A stretch of DNA of 64,000 nt from the NCBI GenBank assembly GCA_947561715.1, contig OX387205.1:5771001-5835000 (forward strand). Reading direction: 5' to 3'. Below, one piece after another: positions 18,408 to 30,188 of the stretch. How positions within the stretch are numbered: position 1 is the first letter of the stretch; every line of letters begins with the position of its first letter. Below the pieces are notes generated by a model. It searched no databases and had not been told where the DNA came from. It saw only the letters and a program-made list of their open reading frames with translations. The DNA comes from Ascidia mentula (lineage: Eukaryota > Chordata > Ascidiacea > Phlebobranchia > Ascidiidae). A program made the position numbers and the translations under genes.

Positions 18408-20943
18408 ATGGAAAAAGCGAAGAAGCAACACGTGCTAATTGTATGTCTCATTCTATTCGCATTAATGCTTTATGAGCTACGTAGCGTACAAAGTATAAAC
18501 ATGATCAAAACGGGAAGGGATATGTCAATTTCATCCTTGTACAAAACTAATGGAATGCTAACGGAACAAGAGGAAATTGGGGATAGTTTGGAAAACGACA
18601 ACAGAGAATTTATGAGACGAATGAAAAATAGAATGGAGGAGAGACGGAAGAGGGCACGTGACACTTGCAAAAAGTTAGGTATTATAAAATTTTACATACG
18701 GTTCTGTTTACTGTTGTAAACTATAGTCTGCGACTGGTCTGTAACTGTAGTATAACTTTCTTTTATGGAAAAATAAATAAATCTTACAATAGTTGGATAA
18801 TTTACCAATCCAAACTCCGGACAAATATTCCCCAATATTTATAGTTTATAATTATGAGTTAAATTGTGGAGCAATACTCTGAACAACAATGCTGTACTTC
18901 AGAAAGCGGTCATCATGCCATCGTGGTTTACGAATAAAAGCATTTTTCACATAAGAAACATTTGGAACAAACATTGGACAAAACGCATAATAAAGAAAGA
19001 CTTTCGTGCAAATAGTACAGAAATAATAATCGGTTTCTAAAGGAAAATGTCAGGACATTCTGTTTTTCTAGTTGTTTCATTCGTTGACGACTTGTTGTAA
19101 AGTGATATTCGCATTTTTATTGGTCAAAATTGATTACGCTTTTATATGCAGGTCTCACTGGGTCCGGAAAAGACGTGGTTAAATTTATTTCGTCAAAGAA
19201 ATACAAACTTGTTTACTGTCCAGTTCCTAAGACCGGTTGCTCAAACATGAAGCGGGTTATGTTGGGTCTAAATGGATTTGGAAACAACACAGAAAATATA
19301 TTTCCAGTGAGATTTTGCTGCATAAAAAAGTCATAAAATTTTCTTAATACCTTTTTTTAAGGAGCTAAAACGCAAAACGTTTAAGATTACCGCACTGTCA
19401 TGTTTTTTCCGCTCTATGATTTTTAATTTCAAACCCTGTTTGCACTAATACCTACTCAAACCAAACTGTACCCATTTATAGAAAAATGTGATCGATCAAA
19501 CACAACTCCTTCATAAATTTGTTGCACGAAAATTTACAATCAGAAGTAATGGCTTCCCAGATTTTGTGGAAAAGCAAAACTATACTCGTTTCATAGTAGT
19601 GAGACATCCACTTGAACGTGCATTGTCAGCTTACAAAAACAAACTTAACAAGCAATGGATTGCCAAGGTACCTCAATTTAAAAAGAGGGCCAGACTTATG
19701 CGTGAAAAATATGGCACTGAAGATCGAAGAAATGGTAAGAATGATTATTTTTCAGTGTTTTATAATTTGTCGCTGCGTTGCCTGAAACATAAAAAAACAC
19801 ACTAACCAACCGGATTAAATAGAGTTTGTACCATTCTACCACGCGTTTTTGTTTGTTTGTGCATTCATCTTGGTAATTATAGGTTCGATGTTATTTAAAC
19901 AATTATATAGTTTGAAGTAGTTTTAGAACCATGATAACTTCAACCGTCCTGTTGTAACTTATTGTTTACTTCATACACGATTTTACCAGTTAACGCCTAT
20001 GCAATTATACAAGTTTAAAAAATGTGTTTAAAAAATGCATTTTTGTGACAAAAACTAGTCATTAAAAGTAGTAACTTTCATATCCACGTTGTTTGAATTA
20101 TTTCTTGCTGATTTGGTCAGGAAAACTAGTAACCTAACGAATCTTTTTTATCGCGGAATAACAACCTCTGCTGAGTTTATGAATAGCTCACTTCTGATTT
20201 AGTTGACATGCCTATAGAACAAAACGTCTTAATAATCTTCTGAATAATTTACAAAGCAATGTGATTCACTACGTAACGAATCGTTTCTGGGGGAAATTTC
20301 TAAGCAAACAAGATATAGAAATCTCATCCGTATGAAAACTAATAATTCCTCTGTTATATTTTCAGCTACTGGAGAGATTCCAACATTTACTGAATTCATT
20401 GATTATATTTACGATGCGAACAATACAGATATTAACGTGATCGATAACCATTGGAATAGTGTGCGGGTGATTTGCCATCCCTGTCAAAATGATTTTGACG
20501 TCATAGCCAAGATAGAAACTATCGAGGAAGACTTAAAGTAAGCGTTTGAAAAGACGTGTGTAAAAAATATGTTTAATCTAAGGAATAATTTAAATTAACA
20601 CAAGAGCATGAGGTAAAATTTTTTACTAAAAGACAAAGTTCGTTACTAAAAATAAAAGAATCTACACAACGAAAATTCACCAACGGAAACTTGTTTATGT
20701 AATTTAGATTTTATGTCTGTAGACTAACCGCTTTAATTGTGGAAATATAGGTATATTCTAAACCTTGTTGGTGCTCCAAGGAGTCTCGAAATGCCCAAGG
20801 GTTATTCTAAAAGTGGAAAAAGTCAAACAAATATCTACACTGATCCCGAGTTTAAAGATCTGGGCAGCGAAAGTTTAAACAAGTTGTACCAAGTTTACAA
20901 GTGGGACTTTGAAATGTTTGCTTATGACAAATCTGAACCATAG
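18408..20943 (+). CDS. Carbohydrate sulfotransferase gene B (347 aa, five exons, intact)
   Basis: Exons are 18408-18678, 19152-19306, 19482-19734, 20366-20537 and 20751-20943; all introns are GT-AG and all phases agree (1044 coding bases). The protein is a type II membrane enzyme. A basic tail (MEKAKKQHV) precedes a membrane anchor at about 9-22, then comes a charged stem. The catalytic domain has the 5'-phosphosulfate-binding motif PKTGCSNMKR (exon 2) and the 3'-phosphate motif RHPLERALSAYKNK (exon 3). Exon 4 has NHWNSV and CHPCQNDFDVIAKIETIEED. This is the chondroitin/dermatan/HNK-1 sulfotransferase pattern (Sulfotransfer_2 family), using PAPS in the Golgi to sulfate glycans. The acceptor sugar cannot be read from sequence. 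Length fits the family. Confidence 0.9.
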
Positions 20944-21156
20944 GAAAGATTCCCCAAACAGTAATGTATGCAATTCAATTAATGACATCATTAGCTTAAT
21001 TTGCCCATGCGAAAAAATTAATATTTTGTTTTGTTGTTTATTTTTTTTGTATTGTTATACAGTGTTTTATTGCAGAGTTATGACCATTGTTCTCAACTAC
21101 ACAGAAAGTACTGTCAGAAAAACAAACAGAAAGTGATTGATTATTAGGTTGTCATC

Positions 21157-21323
21157 ATTGCTGCAATACGGCTCTTCTGTCAATAATTTTGTTATGTCAA
21201 CGTTTCGGCCACCATGCAGCAGTCTTCATCAGGATGTTCATCGTATTCTGATAAAGGCTGGTGCATTGTGGCTAAAAGGTTTATCTATTAAAATCATTGG
21301 CAGAAGAGCCGTATTGCAGCAAT
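21157..21323. mobile_element. Foldback element, 167 bp, perfect 23-bp terminal inverted repeats
   Basis: The ends ATTGCTGCAATACGGCTC... (21157-21179) and the exact reverse complement (21301-21323) enclose two head-to-head copies of a PLE-tail-like motif: CTGATGAAGACTGCTGC...CCGAAACG on minus, and CTGATAAAGGCTG...CTAAAAGG on plus. Related copies sit in the tandem units at 30403-30567, 35111-35257 and 37561-37707. It is non-coding and could be a snap-back derivative of a PLE 3' tail. Confidence 0.7.
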
Positions 21324-21714
21324 AAAACATGCCTTGCATCATCATTAGTAATTTATGTTGTCATCAGTGTGCTGATTTGTTGAACTTTTCGTCGGATTTT
21401 GAAACGTTGCGCTAAGACTGATAAAACTCGTGGTTATGTTATATCTTTCTCTGTACTGGTTTCAAGTTTGATTTAAAATATATGGCGATTGAAGGTGCTT
21501 CATTTCATCCCATTAGTTCGCTTTGGCACATTATCGTTTACAACTGGTCTTTTCTCCTACTTTCAAAAAGGTTGTTCATATCCAGGCAGTGGGTAATAGC
21601 GATACAGTGTATGTAAGACTTATAAACACAGGAAACCAATGGTGAAGTTATTTTGGTTCTCATCATGTATTTTTGTAAACTGCGTGGCCAAAAATTAAAC
21701 AAAATGTTGATCAG

Positions 21715-21980
21715 CCGTTTCTCTCAGAGGTTTTGTCCGAACCAGTGTCCAGCAGAGCATATGTTTCAATTTCCTTGTCCCCAACGCGGACTCGAACAGG
21801 AACAATGTCTAACCAAGCGGACAATGAGTTGCTACCATGACAGCCCACGGTATTCAAGAAACTACCCTACGTAAACACAAACCTTTCGCTCTCAAATTGT
21901 CGTAGTTCAGGACATGTTAACGCTTTAGAGCCCCAGGGGTCACCGAACCCCATAACTTTAAAGACTCATACAAAAAAGGT
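21715..21980 (-). repeat. Inverted second copy of the possible SINE
   Basis: On the minus strand this matches 5930-6200, including the GTTCGAGTCC B-box-like sequence (21797-21788). It lies just right of the duplicated sulfotransferase block. The stretch 21324-21714 to its left is shared 3' flank of the gene B block, with no gene. Confidence 0.45.
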
Positions 21981-22424
21981 TTCTGTTTTTTCAATTTTTT
22001 TTTTACCTTTAAAGCCCAGAGTCCTGTGGGGGTCGTGTAATGGACATTGGTGTCAAGTACGATGAATTTTTATGAACCATGTTTTTAAGTTTTTCAATGA
22101 ATATTATTACATAACAGCATCACATAATAGTAGAAATAATGCTTGTATCATCTATTGTCTCAATTTCGGGTCAGGTTTTTATTTTCTGCACGGTAATATA
22201 GCTATTTGTGTAGGTTTTTTAAAAATTGTATTGGAATAAATATTCATTGACCAGTAAAAGTCAAATATAGCTGTTACAACTTAAATAAGGCGTTGTTTAG
22301 CTTTAAATACTGAAATACAACGTTTTCTGCCCATATGAACCTGCGAAACACAAATATCACACGTAGTGGGGGTCTGAAAATTAGTTGTTTGACCAAACAT
22401 AGTAAAATATTGCATCGATTTCAT

Positions 22425-24193
22425 TCAGGTTGTTACTTGTACTACTAAAGAATGCATAGCTTCACTAGTTTCAACAAAATTAGAAAGTAAATTTTTTCGT
22501 TGTGTATCCTCCAGAGCCCAATGGGTCACAGGTGGCCCCACCAGAAAATGGGGGTTAACGGTCAAACATCTTAAATGTTTTTTATGAAATGTGTTATTCG
22601 ACCCATCAACGCAACAAAACGCAATACAATAATTTTTTCTGTTGCTCAGTATACCTTTGGGCTGTAAAGGGTGAAACGCATAGCAGACGTCGAGGTCATG
22701 CGGCTTTGCACAACAAGGACACGTTTTTTTTTCGTTGTGTTGACTGTTGTTCGATCTGCACCGATTTCTGTGCACCAGTAGAAGCAGTGGCGTTGTATGA
22801 CCTCGCCTTTTGTCGTTTGATACCGTGATTCTTTTTTGTTGGCTACCTCACTCTGCTTTACAACAAAATTCGCAAAATCCAAAAACGCGCGACTCTTCCC
22901 TTTGTCCTTTGGAATGCAATAGAGAAAGAAACCCATACATAGCATCTCCACAGGTAGCAACAATTAAACCGACGGAATCAACGGTAGACATACCAGTGAT
23001 TTCCTCCAATGATACGCAGCATCTCTTAAGGAGGACGGCTAACTTTTCCAAATCGTCGGGGTCGTTTAGTCCAATCTTCGGACTTTCTTGCAACTTCCTT
23101 TCGCAGCAACGAGCGATGATGTGGTTGACCAAAGCGTTCGTACAGTTCTTTCCAGGCAAGTTCGTAGCTGATTGCAGGGTTTGAGGATGACGTATATGAT
23201 GCCACAGCTTCTCATTGGCACTCGGCGTGCAATGTTATAGCAAGTACGTAAGTCTTAAGTCATCAGAATCTAATCAGCTAGCAATATTAATTCTCTGTAT
23301 CTATTTACAAATGACCAATAGTCCATAGGGTCGCCATCAAACTTTGTTATTTGTGGTTTGGGAGAAAACCTTCACCAACTTCAGTATAATTAAGTCGAAA
23401 CGTGGTACCTTTTGTTCGTCACGTCGCTGATCCTCAGTCTTAGATGGTAAAGAATAACGAAAACAGTTGTTCCTCACCAAAGGTTGCTCCAAACAGCCAA
23501 CGTTATCGGATGACGTAACCCGCACCTCCCTCGACACCACCTTAAGCGCACGGGGACGTTCGAATTTCTCAAACTTTATTTTATCTGGTTTGGGATATTC
23601 GCTATTAGTCGAAATGTGCTGAAAAGGCGCCCAAATTATCCTAGGTAGTGGCCAAGCCCGCAGAACACAACACACACTTGTATTCAATACAGCGGCGGAA
23701 TGACTTTGATCACTAATTCTTCAGAATTCTTGGGAAACACTGTGTCTTTGCGGGGTTCGTAATTCAACGAACAAACACTAGAAACTTCTTCCCATGCGTT
23801 CAGTTCGGCTTCTGCTAGTTCCAACTTCCGTTGAGATTCGCGATCTGCTATTTTAGCTTCAAATTTTCTTTCTTTGTCTTGCTTGCGTGCTAAACGAGAA
23901 AGGTTTAGTTTGACACGGCTTTCCTTCAACTTTAGACTGTATGTCGAGCTCCCGGCAGACTTTACACTTCCACTGTGAATAGTGGAATCACGTCGTTTCG
24001 AGGTCCCACTTCCAGGGGGTGAACGACTACCAGCTTCTGAGACAAGCGCCGACATTGAAACGTCTCGCAGCCATTGCTTGACGCGAGTGTGGAATTCGTT
24101 TTTGCCTGACTGGCACAACATCAACGCGCCAGAACAGGAACGGTTTCTATTTAAACAAAAAAGAAACACAATTGTACATCTATACGCAAACAT
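22425..24193 (-). pseudogene. BEL/Pao retrotransposon gag remnant
   Basis: Minus-strand frames read in order. A Ser-rich then Lys/Glu-rich coiled-coil region comes first (24193-23684; LKLKESRVKLNLSRLARKQ, later KLELAEAELNAWEE). Next is the DUF1759-type motif KFDGDPMDYWSF near 23345-23310. A helical region follows with SPKIGLNDPDDLEKLAVLLKR (23159-22848). Last is a zinc knuckle CPCCAKPHDLDVC near 22720. This matches BEL/Pao gag organisation. Several frameshifts separate the pieces, so it is dead. Pol fragments of the same superfamily lie at 4.5-5.2 kb. The stretch 21981-22424 shows no feature. Confidence 0.7.
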
Positions 24194-24841
24194 AGGCTTC
24201 CCGTTGTGAAATCACATCCATCAGTTGCATTAATCAAATGGCAGTAAAACTTCCAAATGTCACAAAGCACAGTTACCAGACAAAAAAACATTACACATGC
24301 CTGCAATAAGGCCTTATTCAAATAGAATCTTATAGTTAAAACACATGATAAAAACTGGCAACACAAGAACAAGCCAACATAACCACGCGGTCTACACGCG
24401 CACGGCTACTACGCAGTCTTTGTTACGAGTTTAGCACAGTGTTGCTAGATTGTTTTTACATAAAGCGCGAATTTTATTGTTTCAACACGCCCGAAAGCGC
24501 CAATTTCTGCAAAAACAATACGCCCAATGTTAATGAAGTTTGCACATATCAGCAACGTACACCAATGGTCATTTTATGCCTATTGTTGGCTGCGTTCATC
24601 TCAAAAGAAACACTTTTAGGAAGACTATAACTGTGAGCACCACACAAGACTAGTCAATGCATTATGCATTATTTTGATCACAGTCGTCATTGCAATTTGA
24701 TTATGACGTCTTATTTCATTGTTTGGTCAGTGTGGAGTATTTGAAATAAGGCTGAAACAACGTTTTGTCTCATAAATAATGAACTAACAATTAAATCAGC
24801 TTTCAATGGTGTGCTTAACAAACTGCCTCCAAGATCAAAGC

Positions 24842-24904
24842 TAAAAATTACCATCTAAAGCGGGATTAAGCTTTTCTTTATCCCGCTTTAGATGGTAGTT
24901 TTAC
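24842..24904. repeat. Short inverted repeat (25-base arms, 13-base loop)
   Basis: Arms 24842-24866 and 24880-24904 match at 22 of 25 positions, with an exact core TACCATCTAAAGCGGGAT. A stable hairpin is expected from either strand. There is no poly-T run to suggest a terminator. It looks like a small foldback or MITE core. Confidence 0.65.
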
Positions 24905-26147
24905 TACACACCGTCGATTGCAAAATGACCACTGCCTTCGGCGCAAATGATCATCAGACGAAACGCTTCTTGGGGACAATAGTAAATAGCTTTTCAACAA
25001 ATTTAATCAGTTGTTATCGTAGTTATTACTTCACGCCTTGAAAATCAGTACAAAAAAATCGTTGCTTTATGTTCTGTGTAATTGTATTGTCAAAGTTCTA
25101 TTAATCACTTCATTTCCCAAGCTTGGCTGATAGGTAGTTTGGGGTTAAAATAATGTGTCTGTAACGAAGCACATTTAATTTAACTTAAATAAACGCCTGC
25201 AGTGCTGTAATTACCAGCGTTGCAGAGGAAGTGATTGGAAATGTGCTTTAGGGCATTTATACAATCCTTTAACACGTACATAAGTAAACAGGTTTAATCT
25301 TCGGCAGCTTTGTCAAATACACACCAAACCGGTTTTATTTTATTCAACGTGCCAAGCATTTTCAGGCAATCAACCGGAATATGAGATGATGTTGAAGAAA
25401 AAAGGACTAGTTGTTAACAAAGGTGCTAATTTACACTCGAACAGCGATGCTTTCTCTCTTTTATCTGTAGACAGGTTTGTCTCTAGAGATAGATGTTGCC
25501 ACGGCAAATATTTAGTCAAGTTCATAAGAAAGTTTACTTTGTCCAGAATAGTTTCAAAATATTGCAACAAAGGCGAACGATGAATTCACAGCATGTAGAT
25601 TTACGCAAAAAACATACATTAAGAAAGTGGCAGTCTTTTAAGTAATAGCGTCGTATGTTTTTGCAAACACTACATTAAACCTATTGTGCGGCATTCACAT
25701 TAAAGTCAAAATTTGAGTTAATTGAATAAATCGTCAAAATTCTATAATTTACCGGAAATTAGTCTTGACGCTATTAGTTTTGAAATTTACGAATCTTAAT
25801 AATAAAACAAAGTATGCGATTAACCCAGGGGTTCTCAAATGGTAAGTGTCTGGAACCACAGTGATCTAAAGTATGTACAAGAACATCACCATAAAAGACC
25901 CAAAACTACAGGTACTGGAATCCACATTCTTATCCAGTCTGGGCCATATGTGTATAAAGTTTACGCAAAAACAAACCGATGACCAAAATCATTTTCAAAT
26001 ATGCGATCAAGTTTCGTTGTGTTAGTATAGTGAAGGCCATACCTTGTGTTTGTGTATCCAGGGTAGTACAACTCCCCAAACGTATTTTCGACTACAAAAT
26101 CGGAAAAGTCACTTACATCGAATTGCATAGATAGGTGACACAAGGTG
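24905..26147. other. Intergenic, little recognised
   Basis: No gene is supported; the 65-residue frames on opposite strands at 25370-25583 overlap and look random. CAGGGGTTCTCAAA at about 25827 resembles a hAT-type MITE end, but no partner end is visible. Confidence 0.45.
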
Positions 26148-27317
26148 CTTTAAAGTGATGAAGTCTGTTGAAAAAACTCACTTTTTGTTGGCTGCCGATG
26201 CCTCATGGCTGTTCGAACGAAGGGGTACTAGTTTGCAGGGTACGTAACTTCCCTGTCAATTGTCTGGATAATGACAGCGCGATGAGTCTCATTAGGTCGC
26301 CAGATCATTAGAATTGAAAATAAAATACAATAGAATATGCGATACAGTGAGTGAAAGGCAGTTGGCTCGTAAATACCATGTGATATGAAATTCTTCAGCC
26401 CATTACGTAAGAAAGAAGCCTTTCAAAACACAAACTCCCCAACTGGTGGAATAGTAGGACAAAGCAGCAGTTAGGCATAGAGTTTTAATGTTTATATGAA
26501 AGTAGATGACTATACTTTTGGGCGTGATATGACTATTTGGTTATGTACATCATCACTAGATAATTTAACCTAAATTTGGAATAAGCACACGGTTTGTATA
26601 CATTGTTTGCGATTGACATGCGATGGTTGCTGGAAGCTTGCATAAACGTCGTTAAAACTCTCATAAAATATTTATAACCTAGATTTGAGTAACGCTTTTG
26701 TGAAAGAAAAGTGAAAAAATATATATTCTTGACTTGACAGCCATTGCGCAATGTGATGTATAAGTGGATGTTGAAATGTTGGTGTTCGTATTGCTTTCAA
26801 AAATGGCAGGAATGCAAACAACTTTTATCACATACATAAGTAACTACCGAATAGGTGAGGGTGCTGGCTATGTTGGCATTCAGTTGCGAAAATAACCGCA
26901 TTGTAAATAGCCCACCGGATGCGTGAAAACAATTGAATCAATTGAATCACAACCAAAAACAATTGCGGCTTTACTTGAAATGTTACCTTAACGGTAATGC
27001 AGATTTCATTGTTTTTGTTGTTGTTATAGTATTGATTCCGTTCATACGTGCAAGATGTGATGTCCATGCATAGCATTCTTCTAATCTTATGCTACGATGT
27101 TCTAATGGAAACTATTAGTTATATTGAAGAGCAAGTTAAATCCGCCTGCTAGTTATGAATTGACATGTGTGTTAAAAATAATCCGTAAAGATTACATGCT
27201 AAGCATTCGCATATTATTGTAAGGTGGTATATAAATTTTATGCGCTACAAAGTATTGACAAAATACTTTCTACGTCATACAGTCTTGTAAATGCAACTAA
27301 CCAAAAGATTGATTTCC

Positions 27318-27319
27318 AG
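27318..27319 (+). promoter_or_regulatory. Candidate 3' splice acceptor upstream of gene C start codon
   Basis: GATTTCCAG ends 63 bases before the start codon at 27383, at the same place as in genes A and B. It has the same upstream out-of-frame ATGs in the leader. Confidence 0.33.
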
Positions 27320-27382
27320 GAATGATATGTAAGATTATAAGATTGATTTGTATGTATAAAATGATATTTGTTTGCAAGGGCA

Positions 27383-30188
27383 ATGGAAAAAGCGAAGAAG
27401 CAACACGTGCTAATTGTATGTCTCATTCTATCCGCATTAATGCTGCTTTATGAGCTACGTAGCGTAAAAAGTATAAACATGATCAAAACGGGAAGGGATA
27501 TGTCAATTTTGTCCTTGTACAAAACTAAAGAAATGCTAACGGAACAAGAGGAAATTGAGGATAGTTTGGAAAACGACAACAGAGAATTTATGGGACGAAT
27601 GAAAATTAGAATGGAGGAGAGACGGAAGAGGGCACATGTCACTTGCAAAAAGTTAGGTATTATAAAATTTTACCTACGATTCTGCTTACTGTTGTAAACT
27701 ATAGTCTGCGACTGGTCTGTAACTGTAGTATAACTTTCTTTTATGGAAAAGTAAACAAATCTTGCAATAGTTGGAAAATATACCAATCTAAACTCCAGAC
27801 AAATATTCCCCAATTTTTATAGTTTGGAATTATGAGTTAAATTGTGGAGCAGTACTCTAAACAACAATGCTGTACTTCAAAAAGCAGTCATCATGACATA
27901 ATGGTTTTCGAATAAAAGCATTTTTTACATTAGAAACATTTGCAACAAACATTGGACACAACGCATAATAAATGAAAACTTTCGTGCAGATAGTACTGAA
28001 ATAATAATCGGTTTCTAAAAGAAAACGTCAGGACATTCTGTTTTTCTGGTTGTTTCAGTCGTTGGTGACTTGTTGTAAAGTGATATTCGCATTTTTATTG
28101 GTCAAAATTGATTACGCTTTTATATGCAGGTCTCACTGGGTCCGGAAAAGACGTGGTTAAATTAATTTCGTCAAAGAAATTCAAACTTGTTTACTGTCCA
28201 GTTCCTAAAACCGGTTGCTCAAACATGAAGCGGGTTATGTTGGGTCTAAATGGATTTGGAAACAACGCAGAAAATATATTTCCAGTGAGACTTTTGTTGC
28301 ATAAAAGAGTTCTTGATTCCTTTGTTTAAGGAGATAGAACGAAAAACTTTTAAAATTACCGCACTGTCCTGTTTTGCCGCTCTATGATTTTTAATTTCGA
28401 ACCCTGCACTAAGACCTACTCAAACCAAACTGTTTGCAATTTATAGAAAAATGTGATCGATCAAACAGACTTCCTACATCAAACTGTTGCTCAAAACTTT
28501 ACAATCAGAAGTAATGGCTTCCCAAAATTTGTGGAAAAGAAAAACTACACTCGTTTCATTGTAGTGAGACATCCATTTGAACGTGCATTGTCAGCTTACA
28601 AAAACAAACTTACCAAGCAATGGAATGCCAAGGTACCTCAATTTGAAAAGAGGGCCAGACTTATACGTGAAAAATATGGCACTGAAGATCGAAGAAATGG
28701 TAAGAAAGATTATTTTTCAGTGTTTTATAATTTGTCGCTGCGTTGCCCGAAACAAAAAAATACCAACATTTCGGAATAGAGTTTGTACCATTCTACCTTA
28801 AAAGCGTTTTTGTTCGTTTATGCATTTATCTTGGCAATTATAAGTTCGATGTTGTTAAAACAATTATATACAGGGATCGAATTAGCAGTTCGCAAATTGC
28901 GAACCATTTTTGGAATTGTTGCGACCCGTTTTTGAGATCATTGCGATGCAACACGCAGCAGATTATAATGCGCCGCATCCTTCTTTATCTAATCATTCGT
29001 ACACGCAACAAGCGCTGATGCATACAACGTTGTTAACGTTTCTTGGCAATGTCAACGACTATCTTCTTTCAATCCTCGTATTTTTTCAAGAATTTTTTTT
29101 CAAAAATTTAAGCATTGGAATTTAAGTTGTAACGTTTTTGTGATTCGTTTTTTTAACCGCTAATTCGAACCCTGAAAAAATTGAAGTACTTTTAAAGGCA
29201 TGATAACTTTATCCGTCCTGATGTAACTTATTATTTACTTCATACACGATCTTACCAGTTAACCCCTATGAAATTATAAAAGTTTAAAAATGAATTTTAA
29301 TTTTTTTTTTGTGACAATCCACGTTATTTGAATTATTTGTTGCTGATTTAAACGAATCTTTTTTATCGCGGAATATCAATCTTTACTGTGTTTGTAAATA
29401 GCACAATTCAGATTCAGTTGACATATGCCTATAGTAAAACGTCTTAATAATCTTCTCAATAATTTACAAAGCAATGTGATTCACTACGTAAGGAATTGTT
29501 TCTGGTGGAAATTTCTAAGCAAACAAGATGTAGAAATTTCATCCGTATGAAAACTAATAATTCCTCTGTTATATTTTCAGCAACTGGAGAGATTCCAACA
29601 TTCACAGAATTCATTAATTATATTTACGATGCGAACAACACAAATATTAACGGGAGGGATAACCATTGGAATAGTGTGCGGGTGGTTTGCCATCCCTGTC
29701 AAAATGATTTTGACGTCATAGCCAAGATAGAAACTATTGAGGAAGACTTAAAGTAAGCGTTTGATAAAGGCGTGTGTAAAAAATATTTTTATTTTAATAT
29801 ACGAAATAACTTAAATTGAAAAGAGCTTGTGTTTAAATTTTTTGCTAAAAGAAAAAGTTTGTTACTAAAACTGAAACAATCTACACAACGAAAATTCACT
29901 AACGGAATTTTGTTTAATATTTGATTAGATAGAAAGAAAAATGCAATTTAGATTTTATCTCAGTAGACTTAACCGCGTTTATTGTGGCAATGTAGGTATC
30001 TTCTTAAACTTCTTGGTGCTCCAAGGAGTCTCAGAATGCCCAAGGGTTATTCTAAAAGTGGAAGAAGTCAAACAAATATCTACACTGATCCCGAGTTTAA
30101 AGATCTGGGCACCGAAAGTTTAAACAAGTTGTACCAAGTTTACAAGTCGGACTTTCAAATGTTCGCATACGAAAAATCTGAACAATAG
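27383..30188 (+). CDS. Carbohydrate sulfotransferase gene C (348 aa, five exons, intact)
   Basis: Exons are 27383-27656, 28130-28284, 28447-28699, 29581-29752 and 29996-30188 (1047 coding bases, all phases consistent). It has the same type II membrane layout as gene B, with a one-residue longer membrane anchor (LSALMLLYEL). PKTGCSNMKR and RHPFERALSAYKNK supply the PAPS-binding elements. Exon 4 carries NHWNSVRVVCHPCQNDFDV. Differences from B are scattered, and many change residues (for example QTDFLHQTVAQN against QTQLLHKFVARK in exon 3). That region is near the acceptor-facing surface in relatives, so substrate preference may differ; this is inference. Both splice signals and PAPS motifs are intact, so I expect a functional enzyme. 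Confidence 0.9.

Larger units (their letters stand above)
16715..21700 (+). repeat. Direct segmental duplicate 1 carrying sulfotransferase gene B
   Basis: This block matches about 26148-31100 in the same orientation. It runs from a shared left edge (GAAGTCTGTTG...GGCTGCCGATGCCTCATGG) through the 5' flank, the gene and its 3' flank. The inner part, about 16790-19210, also matches 1-2700 inverted. Within it, 16860-16920 and 17030-17095 are two partial copies of one short flank repeat (ACGGTTTGTATACATTGTTTGCGATTGG); single copies lie near 2600 (inverted) and 26585. From 17500 to 18000 it is PLE-tail-like AT-rich sequence. No gene other than B is seen. Confidence 0.85.

Noticed and set aside
23337-23687. 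116-residue frame as a separate gene
   Set aside because: It lies between BEL/Pao gag pieces on the same strand and ends next to the KFDGDPMDYW motif in another frame. It is gag debris, not a gene.
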